A stretch of 64,000 nucleotides of DNA from an uncultured Hungatella sp. (lineage in GTDB: Bacteria > Bacillota > Clostridia > Lachnospirales > Lachnospiraceae): positions 62,001 through 126,000 of the forward strand of contig CAJUEJ010000006.1 of assembly GCA_910585435.1 (NCBI GenBank), read 5' to 3'. Below the pieces are notes generated by a model. That model ran no database searches. It was not told where the DNA came from and saw only the letters and a program-made list of their open reading frames with translations. The position numbers and the translations under genes are program-made. Below are positions 34,692 to 42,790 of this stretch, one piece after another. How positions within the stretch are numbered: the first letter of the stretch is position 1; every line of letters starts with the position of its first letter.

Positions 34692-35777
34692 TTAAATTAA
34701 AACTTCCCACTTACCGTATCTTTTTCCATCCACTCTGCGAATATATCCTTTTTTCTGCAATGATTCCATAATTCGCTTTATGGTGCTAAGAGATTTTCTG
34801 GTTTCTGCAGCCAGATCTTTTTGCTTAATCAGAGGATTTTTATCAATCAGTTCCAAAACTGCTAACTCCTCTAAAGTGCATTTCAAAGTGTCAAATTGAG
34901 ATTTTTGAACTTTTGAATTGACACTTTGAAATTTTTCAGTATCTGCATAATCTACATGCATATATCTGTTCTTCAACTCATATTCCGTCCCCAAAATCAA
35001 ATTACTGAAGAACATTTCCAAAAATTTCGTCGTCGTATGAACACCATTCTGCAAATTATTATAGTTGGCTCTTACCAAAGCATTTCGAAAATACCACGAG
35101 TTCTTTTCAAAAACATCATTGTTCACTTTGAATCCAAATGTTTCCATATACTTAATCATGAAAACTGCCGTTGCTCTTGTATTACCTTCACAGAACGGGT
35201 GGATCTGCCAAATGTCTGAAACAAACTTTGCCAAGTGCCTTACAGATGCATCCACAGACAGTCCCTCGTAAGAGAACTGCTTTTCTGTTGCAAAATCATA
35301 TTCAAGCGTCTCTCTAATACTGTTCCATGACCCATAAGTAACTGTATCGCCTTTCAGCACCCATTCTTTCTTCGTAATATTATACTGCCTGATTTGACCA
35401 GCATGGGAAAAAACACCTTCAAACAATCTGCGGTGAATGTTCAACCATTCAACCGGCGAAAACCGGAAGGCTTTCTCTCCCAATAATTTCGTAATTCTTG
35501 CAGATACAATATCTGCTTCCTTCGTATCAGACTCAATTTCCGTACGTTCTGTACGCTGCTCATAATAGCTCTGAATGCGTTTCTGAACCTCATCAATGCT
35601 GATTTTTCCTTCAATATGCTCCTTAGCCGTATCAAGCAGATATGCAGATGTTTGCAATCTGTCTACCGCCTGCAAGCCGATTGCCGTCTGCCAGGCTTCA
35701 CTTTTTTCAATTTGACCAGGCTCACCTTGTTTGATATATTCTTCCAGTTCAAATTGCCAGTTTTTGTCTTCTGACAT
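34692..35777 (-). CDS. Fic-family protein (AMPylation/nucleotidyl transfer) with winged helix
   Basis: Fic enzymes transfer AMP or other nucleotide groups to target proteins. The 361-residue protein has the full catalytic motif HPFCEGNTR (193-201) and a C-terminal winged helix-turn-helix (NPLIKQKDLAAETRKSLSTI), a layout common in stand-alone bacterial Fic proteins. No inhibitor gene is adjacent. ATG 35777 has GAGGTG five bases upstream. The gene is AT-rich compared with its neighbours and interrupts a sugar-use region, which suggests it was acquired separately. Confidence 0.9.
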   Translation of the reverse strand: MSEDKNWQFELEEYIKQGEPGQIEKSEAWQTAIGLQAVDRLQTSAYLLDTAKEHIEGKISIDEVQKRIQSYYEQRTERTEIESDTKEADIVSARITKLLGEKAFRFSPVEWLNIHRRLFEGVFSHAGQIRQYNITKKEWVLKGDTVTYGSWNSIRETLEYDFATEKQFSYEGLSVDASVRHLAKFVSDIWQIHPFCEGNTRATAVFMIKYMETFGFKVNNDVFEKNSWYFRNALVRANYNNLQNGVHTTTKFLEMFFSNLILGTEYELKNRYMHVDYADTEKFQSVNSKVQKSQFDTLKCTLEELAVLELIDKNPLIKQKDLAAETRKSLSTIKRIMESLQKKGYIRRVDGKRYGKWEVLI

Positions 35778-35949
35778 GGGCACACCTCATTTCCTGCTTA
35801 ATATCCAATGCTATAATAAGTCAAATCTTTCATCTTAAACACATAGCAGCCTTCATGATTTTTAATCCCTCTAATGTTTGGATTTTACACCACATAAACA
35901 ATATCATCAAGTATAGAATTAACTTACTTTCCCATTCCGGCCTCTTTCA

Positions 35950-36099
35950 TCATCTGTATAGAATCTCCTTCTTCCACACCAGACAGTCCTCTATCACACA
36001 GGCCGGCCTTTCATCCTCTCTCTCCGACGAAAACTGCAGATTGCTTAAGTAAAGCCCCTCTGTCCGGTTCTTCTGTCTTCTTCTATCCCATTCTACCAG
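35950..36099 (-). pseudogene. Possible remnant of a polysaccharide-degrading enzyme gene
   Basis: The 345-bp gap 35778-36122 holds no intact gene. One open stretch of about 48 codons without a start reads TEGLYLSNLQFSSERED then ERPACVIEDCLVWKKE and a stop. The RPA-x-x-x-EDC pattern is reminiscent of the C-terminal rungs of parallel beta-helix glycosidases such as GH28, but the match is from memory and weak. It lies directly behind the GH88 gene. The rest of the gap holds the Fic promoter. Confidence 0.25.
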
Positions 36100-36122
36100 T
36101 CATCCCTCACCTCAAACGATCC

Positions 36123-37274
36123 CTACCAAATAGAAATCCCTTCCCCCGCCAGCTTATACAGCGCCTCAATAAAGAAATAATCTGCATAGACCATGGTAAT
36201 ATGATGAGGATTGCTGTGATAAGCCGCCGAGCAGTTCTGCACAATGGCATCACAGTTCTCCCCCCAGTCTGCCCTTGTATCTGCAATAGCCTTCAAAATC
36301 TTCACAGCCGCCCGGATATACATCCCCTTTTCCAGTTCTGGCACATGCTCCGCTATCTCCAGCAGACCGCCGGCAATGACGCACGCGCCGCAGGAATCCT
36401 CCCAGGCCGGCTCCTCAGGCTGTCTGAAATCCACAGGGATGATACCGCTTTCCGGCAGGTTTGCCATACAGTAATGGGCCACCCTCTTAGCGGCATCCAG
36501 ATATTCCTTCTTTCCCGTATTTTTATAACTGTTGGCAAAGCCGTACACCGCCCAGCCCTGGCCTCTGGTCCAGGAGGAGCCTTCCTCATACCCCTGGCCG
36601 CCGTAGCTTTTCACCACACCTCCTGTCACCGGGTTAAACTCCACAATATGGCACACCGACCCGTCAGGACGGATAAAATTCTCAAGAACCGTATCCGCAT
36701 GCATCCTGGCTATCTGTCCGAATCTTGGATCCCCACTCTCCCTTGAAGCCCAATAAAGCAGAGAAATATTCATCATACAGTCCACAATCGCCCATCCCGT
36801 ATTGTCATCCCCTCCGTTGGGATTCCATGCACGGATAAATCCGCCTACCGGGTTAAATCTCCCTGCCAGCAGATTGGCAGCATGCATGCCCAGCCTTTTG
36901 CCGTCCTCATTCCCCGTCAGCTTATAATCCGCCACCGCCGTAGGCAGATACATAAATCCCACATCATGGTGGAGACCATAATAATCCTCAAAACATTTTT
37001 CCAGTTTTTTCTCAGACACCCTTGCAATCTCCGCATATCTCTCGTCCCTGGTGTCCTGATACATCATCCACATAATACCGCCCCAGAATCCATTGGTCCA
37101 CCAGTTCAGCCCGTCGTCCCCATTCCACCGGCTGCTTCCGTCCGACCTGTCGTCATAGTTTCCCTCTGCATCGGTGGTATACGGAATCTTGTCCCTGTTC
37201 TTCTCGCTCACCCACTCCATCTTCTTTCGCACCTTCTCCAGAGTCTCCTGTGCCCATACCTGATAATTTTCCAT
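36123..37274 (-). CDS. GH88-family unsaturated glucuronyl hydrolase
   Basis: Cytoplasmic hydrolase that removes the unsaturated uronic acid left on oligosaccharides by polysaccharide lyases. The 383-residue protein shows the (alpha/alpha)6 barrel blocks LNWWTNGFWGGIMWM, HHDVGFMYLP, the catalytic-region Asp in DNTGWAIVDCMMN, and WTRGQGWAVYGFA. There is no signal peptide. AAGGAGG eight bases before ATG 37274 fixes the start. A divergent AraC regulator lies upstream. GH105 is the main alternative family; the NMMN-like and SWTRGQ blocks fit GH88 better. Confidence 0.85.
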   Translation of the reverse strand: MENYQVWAQETLEKVRKKMEWVSEKNRDKIPYTTDAEGNYDDRSDGSSRWNGDDGLNWWTNGFWGGIMWMMYQDTRDERYAEIARVSEKKLEKCFEDYYGLHHDVGFMYLPTAVADYKLTGNEDGKRLGMHAANLLAGRFNPVGGFIRAWNPNGGDDNTGWAIVDCMMNISLLYWASRESGDPRFGQIARMHADTVLENFIRPDGSVCHIVEFNPVTGGVVKSYGGQGYEEGSSWTRGQGWAVYGFANSYKNTGKKEYLDAAKRVAHYCMANLPESGIIPVDFRQPEEPAWEDSCGACVIAGGLLEIAEHVPELEKGMYIRAAVKILKAIADTRADWGENCDAIVQNCSAAYHSNPHHITMVYADYFFIEALYKLAGEGISIW

Positions 37275-37429
37275 TGCAAATCCTCCTTCTTTATTCACTC
37301 TGCTTCCATCTGCCCTCTGTCTTTTCAGCTGCTACTATTACCCTCCATGTCAGCCAGTTAACATTTGGCTGCCTGAGATAACGTAGCCTGAGGAGGGCTC
37401 TGCACGAGCCTTTCTTTTATATTAACCAT

Positions 37430-37463
37430 TTGACTTTTCAAACGCAATAGCCTACAATGCTAT
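37430..37463 (+). promoter_or_regulatory. Promoter of the AraC-type regulator gene
   Basis: Plus-strand -35 TTGACT (37430-37435) and -10 TACAAT (37453-37458), 17 bp apart. The inverted repeat AATAGC/GCTATT (37446-37451 and 37458-37463) covers the -10 box and is a candidate operator. A divergent promoter for the GH88 gene (TTGCGT-N17-TAATAT) overlaps it on the minus strand. Confidence 0.5.
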
Positions 37464-37542
37464 TAACTGATATATACTGCTTTTTATTATAACCGGCGCC
37501 ATACCTCCGCCACCTGCTTTTATGCCAAAGGAGACCCTTCAT

Positions 37543-38328
37543 ATGATAAAGATAAACAGCTGCGGCCACGATTCCCACCACCACAAGCCATGTAACATCG
37601 AACACAAGGCCGGTGTAGAGGACTATCTTATTCTGCTAATCAAAAAAGAAGCATGGATCTTCTCAAACGGCAGAAAGCACCTGCTGCGCCCCAATGCCCT
37701 CCTTTTATTTCCTCCCAAAACCTACATCCACTATGGCTGCGACACCGTCGGATACAATGACGACTGGATTCACTTTACCTTAGAGGAGGAAGACTTACGT
37801 TTCTTCTCCTCCCTTCACCTTCCCTTCTGCCAGATAATATACCCCGGTGATTTTCATCAACTGTCAGAATACGTCCGGCTTCTGTCTGATAGCTTCCACA
37901 GCACCTCCGCTTACAAAAGGCAGATAACCGACTCCTTTATGCGCATTTTCCTGTACTCCTTAAAGGAATCTCTGGAAAATCCCCCAGGGAATTCCGTGGC
38001 CCGGAAATACTACCAAAGCTTCTCTAACCTGCGCACACAGATTTACAACAATCCGGCAAACCCCTGGACGATTCATGGGCTGGCTGCTTCCCTGTGCTTA
38101 AGTCCTTCCTATTTTCAGCACTTATATAAAGATTTTTTCCATTGCTCCTGCCAGCAGGATATTATCACAGCCAGGCTTACCCTTGCAAAATACTATCTGG
38201 CTACCAGCACTATGGGGATTGGAGAAATCGCGGATTTCTGCGGTTATGTAAACGATGTGCATTTTATGAGGCAATTCAAAAAATTCACTGGAAAGACACC
38301 TACAGCCTACCGGCAGGGCATACATTAG
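37543..38328 (+). CDS. AraC-family transcriptional regulator
   Basis: About 261 residues with an N-terminal cupin-like sensing domain (HHHKPCNIEHKAG) and a C-terminal AraC/XylS double helix-turn-helix (IHGLAASLCLSPSYFQHLYKDFF and IGEIADFCGYVNDVHFMRQF). AAGGAG eight bases before ATG 37543 is preferred over the ATG at 37522, which lies before that site. It is divergent from the GH88 gene and probably activates it in response to a sugar. Its end meets the convergent chromate-transporter gene. Confidence 0.9.
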   Translation: MIKINSCGHDSHHHKPCNIEHKAGVEDYLILLIKKEAWIFSNGRKHLLRPNALLLFPPKTYIHYGCDTVGYNDDWIHFTLEEEDLRFFSSLHLPFCQIIYPGDFHQLSEYVRLLSDSFHSTSAYKRQITDSFMRIFLYSLKESLENPPGNSVARKYYQSFSNLRTQIYNNPANPWTIHGLAASLCLSPSYFQHLYKDFFHCSCQQDIITARLTLAKYYLATSTMGIGEIADFCGYVNDVHFMRQFKKFTGKTPTAYRQGIH

Positions 38329-38909
38329 AACAGCTTTGCGGTAAGTAAAATCCCCAACTGCAAAAGCACATTCGCCCCACCTGCTCCCAGCATAACGTAA
38401 ACAGGGTTAAACTTCCATCTGCGCAGAACCGCCAGGCCCACACCGAAAAGCACTGCGGAAACATAGTTGATGCTGCTCAAATCCTCCGGCAGCGTCCTCT
38501 GTCCATAGAAAGATAAAATAATCAGGGAGATCCCGGCTGACGCAATCATGGCGACCACCGCCGGCCGCAGCCCCGCCAGTATCCCCTGTACCATGGTCAG
38601 GCCGCGGAAGCGGTAATATATATAGGCAAGGGTCATAACAATTATGCAGGAGGGCGTCACACATCCAACCGTTGCCACAACCGCCCCGGGTATCCCTGCC
38701 ACCTGTATCCCCACAAAGGTTGCGGAATTAATGGCAATGGGGCCGGGAGTCATCTCAGCGATGGTCATAATATCCGCAAACTGTGTCATGGTCAGCCATG
38801 GATGAAGGTCCACCACCTGATTCTGAATCAAAGGCATGGCCGCATAGCCCCCGCCAATACTGAAAAGCCCGATTTGAAAAAAGCTCCACAACAATTCCAG
38901 ATAAATCAT
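38325..38909 (-). CDS. Chromate transporter family protein, second half
   Basis: Membrane protein of about 194 residues of the short-chain ChrA family. The family signature FSIGGGYAAMPLIQ lies near the start and MTPGPIAINSATFVG follows; five to six membrane segments. Starts four bases behind the stop of its partner gene. Short ChrA proteins act as pairs of oppositely oriented halves; the natural anion may be chromate, sulfate or another ion. Confidence 0.88.
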   Translation of the reverse strand: MIYLELLWSFFQIGLFSIGGGYAAMPLIQNQVVDLHPWLTMTQFADIMTIAEMTPGPIAINSATFVGIQVAGIPGAVVATVGCVTPSCIIVMTLAYIYYRFRGLTMVQGILAGLRPAVVAMIASAGISLIILSFYGQRTLPEDLSSINYVSAVLFGVGLAVLRRWKFNPVYVMLGAGGANVLLQLGILLTAKLF

Positions 38910-38913
38910 CCTT

Positions 38914-39480
38914 CTATGCCCCCCTTTTTTTCTCGTGATAAAACGTATCCGCTGCACCCACCACACCGCAAATCAAAATAATCAGAATAATATTTACATT
39001 TAAAAAACGGACGGCCACAAAGGATAGCAGAAGCACTGCCACAGGAAGGATCCGTTTCTGCCTGAAAATGGTTTTCCCCATTGTGATCACCACATCACAG
39101 ATAACTGCCGCCACACCTGCCAGCATGCCGGTCATAGCCATATTGACGATGACATTATCTCTAAATGCCCTGTAGAAAAAGGAAATTATGGAAATAATAA
39201 CCAGAGGCGGCAAAACCGTGCCCAGTACGGTTATAAACGCACCGGTTATCCCTGCCACATGGTATCCCACCAGAATGGAGGCATTGACTGCGATAGCCCC
39301 GGGAGATGACTGTGCAATCGCTGTCAGATCCATCATCTCCTGTTCTTCTATCCAGTGCAGCTCCTCCACAAATTTTTTCCTCATCAGCGGTATAATCACA
39401 AAGCCGCCGCCAAAGGTACAGGCACTCAGTTTAAATGTAGATAAAAAAAGAGTTTTATATTTTCCTCTGTCCTGTTTCAC
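38914..39480 (-). CDS. Chromate transporter family protein, first half
   Basis: 188-residue ChrA half with CTFGGGFVIIPLM and SSPGAIAVNASILVG at the same places as in its partner. GTG 39480 with AAGGAGG upstream. The pair is transcribed divergently from a LysR-type regulator, a common arrangement for this family. Confidence 0.9.
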   Translation of the reverse strand: MKQDRGKYKTLFLSTFKLSACTFGGGFVIIPLMRKKFVEELHWIEEQEMMDLTAIAQSSPGAIAVNASILVGYHVAGITGAFITVLGTVLPPLVIISIISFFYRAFRDNVIVNMAMTGMLAGVAAVICDVVITMGKTIFRQKRILPVAVLLLSFVAVRFLNVNIILIILICGVVGAADTFYHEKKRGA

Positions 39481-39615
39481 AAGCGTTCCTCCTTATATAA
39501 TAATGAACCGGCAAATTTATCCAGACAAATGTATTATAGCACTTGAAATATAATAATAAAAATAATATAATTTAATAGTTTTTATAAGTATAATCATATA
39601 AGAAGAGAGGATAGT

Positions 39616-40494
39616 ATGACAATCCGGCATCTGAAAATATTTTTAACCGTATGCGATCATAATTACAATACGACGAAGGCAGCCGAAAAGCTTCTGATTT
39701 CCCAGCCTGCAATCAGTCTTGCCATACGGGAACTGGAGCAGTACTATGGAGTTATCTTGTTTGACAGAATCGGGCGGAGGCTGAGCATCACAGAGGCCGG
39801 CCGGAAATTCCGGGAGTATTCCGCCCACATTATCTCCCTGTTCGACGACATGGAAACCGGGATGCGCAACTGGGATACCTTCGGAATCCTGCGGGTAGGC
39901 TCCAGCATAACCATCGGATCCCAGTTTTTACCTTATTATGTAAAAGCATTTTACAGCCGTTTCCCAGGCACAGAAGTACGGGTAAGCATCGGCCCGTCAG
40001 AACAGCTGGAACAGAAGCTGTCCAATAACGAACTGGACTTTGCATTGATTGAAGGCATTTGCCATATCCCCTCCTTCATCTCAGAAGAATATATGGAAGA
40101 CTGGCTGACCGTAATATGCCCGGCAGATTCCCTCTTCTTCCAGGGGCAGGAGATTACCATTGACCAATTCCGCCGCCAGAAATTTCTGCTGCGGGAGCGG
40201 GGAAGCGGCACCCGCGAAACCTTTGAACGAGTGATAGAGGAGGCCGGCTTTTCTGTCACCCCTATCTGGGAGGCTACAAGCACCACCGCGCTGGTAAATG
40301 CTGTTATCAACGGCCTTGGCGTAGCCGTACTGCCTTACCGGATGATAATCGGACCGTTAGAGCAGGGGCTGGTAGTTTCTGTTCATGTAAAAGGATTGAA
40401 TTTCCGCCGTAAATTCCATATTATCTACCACAAGGACAAGTTTCTTACATCGTCGGCAAAGGCCTTTATCCAGCTATGCAAAAGCTATGAATAG
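39616..40494 (+). CDS. LysR-family transcriptional regulator
   Basis: 292 residues: N-terminal winged helix (TTKAAEKLLISQPAISLAIRELE) and a LysR substrate-binding domain. GAGAGG precedes ATG 39616. The 135-bp AT-rich divergent space (39481-39615) holds a TATAAT-like box in front of this gene; it probably controls the chromate-transporter pair. Confidence 0.92.
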   Translation: MTIRHLKIFLTVCDHNYNTTKAAEKLLISQPAISLAIRELEQYYGVILFDRIGRRLSITEAGRKFREYSAHIISLFDDMETGMRNWDTFGILRVGSSITIGSQFLPYYVKAFYSRFPGTEVRVSIGPSEQLEQKLSNNELDFALIEGICHIPSFISEEYMEDWLTVICPADSLFFQGQEITIDQFRRQKFLLRERGSGTRETFERVIEEAGFSVTPIWEATSTTALVNAVINGLGVAVLPYRMIIGPLEQGLVVSVHVKGLNFRRKFHIIYHKDKFLTSSAKAFIQLCKSYE

Positions 40495-40518
40495 GACCCA
40501 ATTTCCTGTAAAATAAAA

Positions 40519-40559
40519 GCAGCAGCTCACCACAACCTGTCCTGTGGCCGAACTGCTGC
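40519..40559 (-). terminator. Terminator of the cupin gene
   Basis: Stem GCAGCAG/CTGCTGC (40519-40525 with 40553-40559) with an inner CCACA/TGTGG stem. On the minus strand it is followed by TTTTATTTT. It lies between the convergent LysR and cupin genes and may serve both. Confidence 0.75.
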
Positions 40560-40585
40560 AATCTGCAAAGCAAACCTTTCTCTAT

Positions 40586-40909
40586 TTAATAAGAAATCAC
40601 CAGCTGCATCTTAAATCTCTCCTGCCCAAATACAGAATGGGGAATATCCTTGGGCATGATCAGTGTCTCCCCTTCGGTCAGCACAAACACCTGGCCGTCC
40701 ACCGTAAATTTGCCGGTTCCCTCCAGCACTGTCACCATGGCATCGCCGCCGGCTGCATGGGTGGATATCTCCTCCCCTTTATCAAAGGAAAAAACCGTCA
40801 TGCTCACCTGGTTGTTCTGCACCAGGGTCCTGCTGACAACCTGCCCCTCCTGATACTCTACCAGCTCCTTCAGCTTAAGAGCCTTTTGCTTCTCAATGTT
40901 CTTATACAT
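40586..40909 (-). CDS. Small cupin-domain protein
   Basis: Single conserved-barrel cupin of 107 residues. The two cupin motifs are seen as SFDKGEEISTHAAGGDAMVTVLEG and GETLIMPKDIPHSVFG. The first motif has one His of the usual two, so metal binding is uncertain. GAGG-type site before ATG 40909. Probably a metabolite sensor or small metalloprotein; no clear partner. Confidence 0.85.
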   Translation of the reverse strand: MYKNIEKQKALKLKELVEYQEGQVVSRTLVQNNQVSMTVFSFDKGEEISTHAAGGDAMVTVLEGTGKFTVDGQVFVLTEGETLIMPKDIPHSVFGQERFKMQLVISY

Positions 40910-40949
40910 CTCTCACTGCCTCCTGTCTGCAATCCTACTCCTTTATTTT

Positions 40950-41690
40950 CTAATGCTTCCTCTTTTTCTCCTTCACCAGCTGGCTGACGATCTTCACCCG
41001 GTGGTTGATCCCTCTCCCCTCCGGCTCAAAGGGCTGGAACATCACATGAAGAGTCATCTCATCGTATTCCTCTGTCCCCCACGCCTCATCTATCTCCTTT
41101 CCGGCGGCAGCCAGCACTGACAAAAACTGAGAGCCATGCTTTTGATACTCTTCCTCAGCCCTCACTGCCTCCGGGCTGGTCTCTAAAACCTGCTTTCTCC
41201 ACATCTCAAACCCGGCCTCATTTAGCTGCTCCTTGGCCTGAAGCATCCGAAACAGCGCCACTGCCACCGTATAGCAGCTGTTCTTCCTTAGGGCCCCGGA
41301 CACCGCCACACTTAAGGAGGTGGACATATCTCTGTTTAACAGCACCTTAAAATGATTGGCGGATTTTGCGATGCATTCCGGAACCGAGTAAGACCGCCAC
41401 GCGTCCATCTCCCCGTTTAAAGCCTCCCTAAGCTCTTCCAGATCCGTAAATATATTCACGGTACCTCTGGAGATAGACTCCATGGCATACCTGGAAAAAT
41501 TGCTCTCTGTCTCCGGTATATAGTAATACGTTCTGAGAGGGTTATACCGGCAGGATCGGAATGCCTCCATCAGTGACAATGCCTTCATATTCTCATCCAA
41601 AACATAAAGGTTAATATCGCTTCCCTCAGAAATACCAAAATCTTCGATTCCCAAATCAAAATCATCTCTGTCCGTATGAATGTTTATCAT
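40950..41690 (-). CDS. Protein of unknown function, partner of the SseB-like protein
   Basis: A soluble protein of about 246 residues. No family recognised. It begins MINIHTDRDDFDLGIE and ends in a lysine-rich tail (VKEKKRKH). GGGG-type site before ATG 41690. It starts 13 bp behind the SseB-like gene and is surely co-transcribed. Confidence 0.7.
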   Translation of the reverse strand: MINIHTDRDDFDLGIEDFGISEGSDINLYVLDENMKALSLMEAFRSCRYNPLRTYYYIPETESNFSRYAMESISRGTVNIFTDLEELREALNGEMDAWRSYSVPECIAKSANHFKVLLNRDMSTSLSVAVSGALRKNSCYTVAVALFRMLQAKEQLNEAGFEMWRKQVLETSPEAVRAEEEYQKHGSQFLSVLAAAGKEIDEAWGTEEYDEMTLHVMFQPFEPEGRGINHRVKIVSQLVKEKKRKH

Positions 41691-41703
41691 AATATTCCCC
41701 TTT

Positions 41704-42495
41704 CTACACTTCCTCAAACCGCTTTGCTATGGCTGTCAGCTGTTCCCTTGTCAAAATAAGATTCACTCCTCCCGGATTCAGCACAAACCCTTTGGCCTGC
41801 TCCATCAGAGAAGGCAGCAGCTTCTCAAAGCTTACCACCACCATCTTAAGCTTTGTCTCCGGGCCTCTCTGAAACTTCCGAAACTCCCACACATCACTGA
41901 AAACCGGCTGGAAAATGTCTCCGGAAGGGGTCTTGACATAGGGAATCTGCACCCCCTTGTCATCCTCCCGGGCATTGACCGGCAAAATAAACTGAGACCG
42001 GATCAAGTCAACTGTCATCTCCTCCTCCAGCTCCTGAAGGCGCTTTATCCGCTCCATATCATCCTTTTTCTGCCCCGGCCTGCGCAGCTCCTGGATAAAA
42101 TAGACAACCGTCAGCTGCAGGGAGGAATTGCTCATGGGAATATTTTTATTCTCACTGGCCTTGGGATCCATCTTTATCAGCTGGTCCAGCGGAATCTTGC
42201 TGACACTTACCTTGTCATGAAATACCAGCATATTGGCACCTAACAGATGGATACTGGTAAGAAGCACCAGCATCTGCTTCTTCTCCAGCTTTATAGTCTT
42301 TAAAGGCATCTGCCTTTCTCCATACGCTTTTACAGCATCCTGTGCACTCTCCTGGTCTGCATACATGTACACCTGATCATCAAAATCCTCCGGGTCACAT
42401 TCTATAAAAGGAAGCCTGGTACTCTCTGCAAACAATACATAAACCTGTTCCAACTTCTGCAGCTTCTTTATCATCAGCGTATAATCCACAGACAT
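41704..42495 (-). CDS. SseB-like protein
   Basis: 263 residues. The C-terminal block MEQAKGFVLNPGGVNLILTR resembles the end of the SseB N-terminal domain, where a conserved NP-x-G-x-x-L pattern follows. The first half has a similar alpha-beta layout (VYVLFAESTRLPFIEC), perhaps a duplicated domain. SseB proteins have no settled biochemical role; homologues occur beside type VII and other secretion genes. GAGG precedes ATG 42495. Confidence 0.6.
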   Translation of the reverse strand: MSVDYTLMIKKLQKLEQVYVLFAESTRLPFIECDPEDFDDQVYMYADQESAQDAVKAYGERQMPLKTIKLEKKQMLVLLTSIHLLGANMLVFHDKVSVSKIPLDQLIKMDPKASENKNIPMSNSSLQLTVVYFIQELRRPGQKKDDMERIKRLQELEEEMTVDLIRSQFILPVNAREDDKGVQIPYVKTPSGDIFQPVFSDVWEFRKFQRGPETKLKMVVVSFEKLLPSLMEQAKGFVLNPGGVNLILTREQLTAIAKRFEEV

Positions 42496-42699
42496 ATTCT
42501 TTCCTCTTTCCTTGTAAATGTAGTCTATGACAAAAATTACTCCATAATATACTATATCACTTTAACGCAAATCCGTAAACCTGTTTTTCGCGCAATGCCA
42601 GCAGGTGCTGCCAGGTAACTGTTCACTCCCCGGCTAATCACCATACCAGTTAACAGGAACGCTGCCAGGAAGCCTGTCTGTGAAAATGCCAATTCCTTC

Positions 42700-42728
42700 T
42701 TGAATTTATCTCTGAAAAATACTATCAT
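42700..42728 (+). promoter_or_regulatory. Promoter of the kinase-dehydrogenase-aldolase operon
   Basis: TTGAAT (42700-42705) and TATCAT (42723-42728) are 17 bp apart, about 60 bp before the kinase start. Upstream, GCTGCCAGG occurs twice (near 42608 and 42661), flanking a pair of GTTAACTGG-like half-sites, a possible regulator site. The rest of 42496-42790 holds no gene. Confidence 0.5.
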
Positions 42729-42790
42729 ATCTTATAGAAAGCATTACAAAATCATGTCCTTTAGAAAAACGGGAAAGGAACTTACCAAAC

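Noticed and set aside
38325..39480. Chromate-resistance island
   Set aside because: The two short ChrA proteins and LysR gene occur widely as ordinary anion-transport loci; nothing else in the region points to metal resistance.
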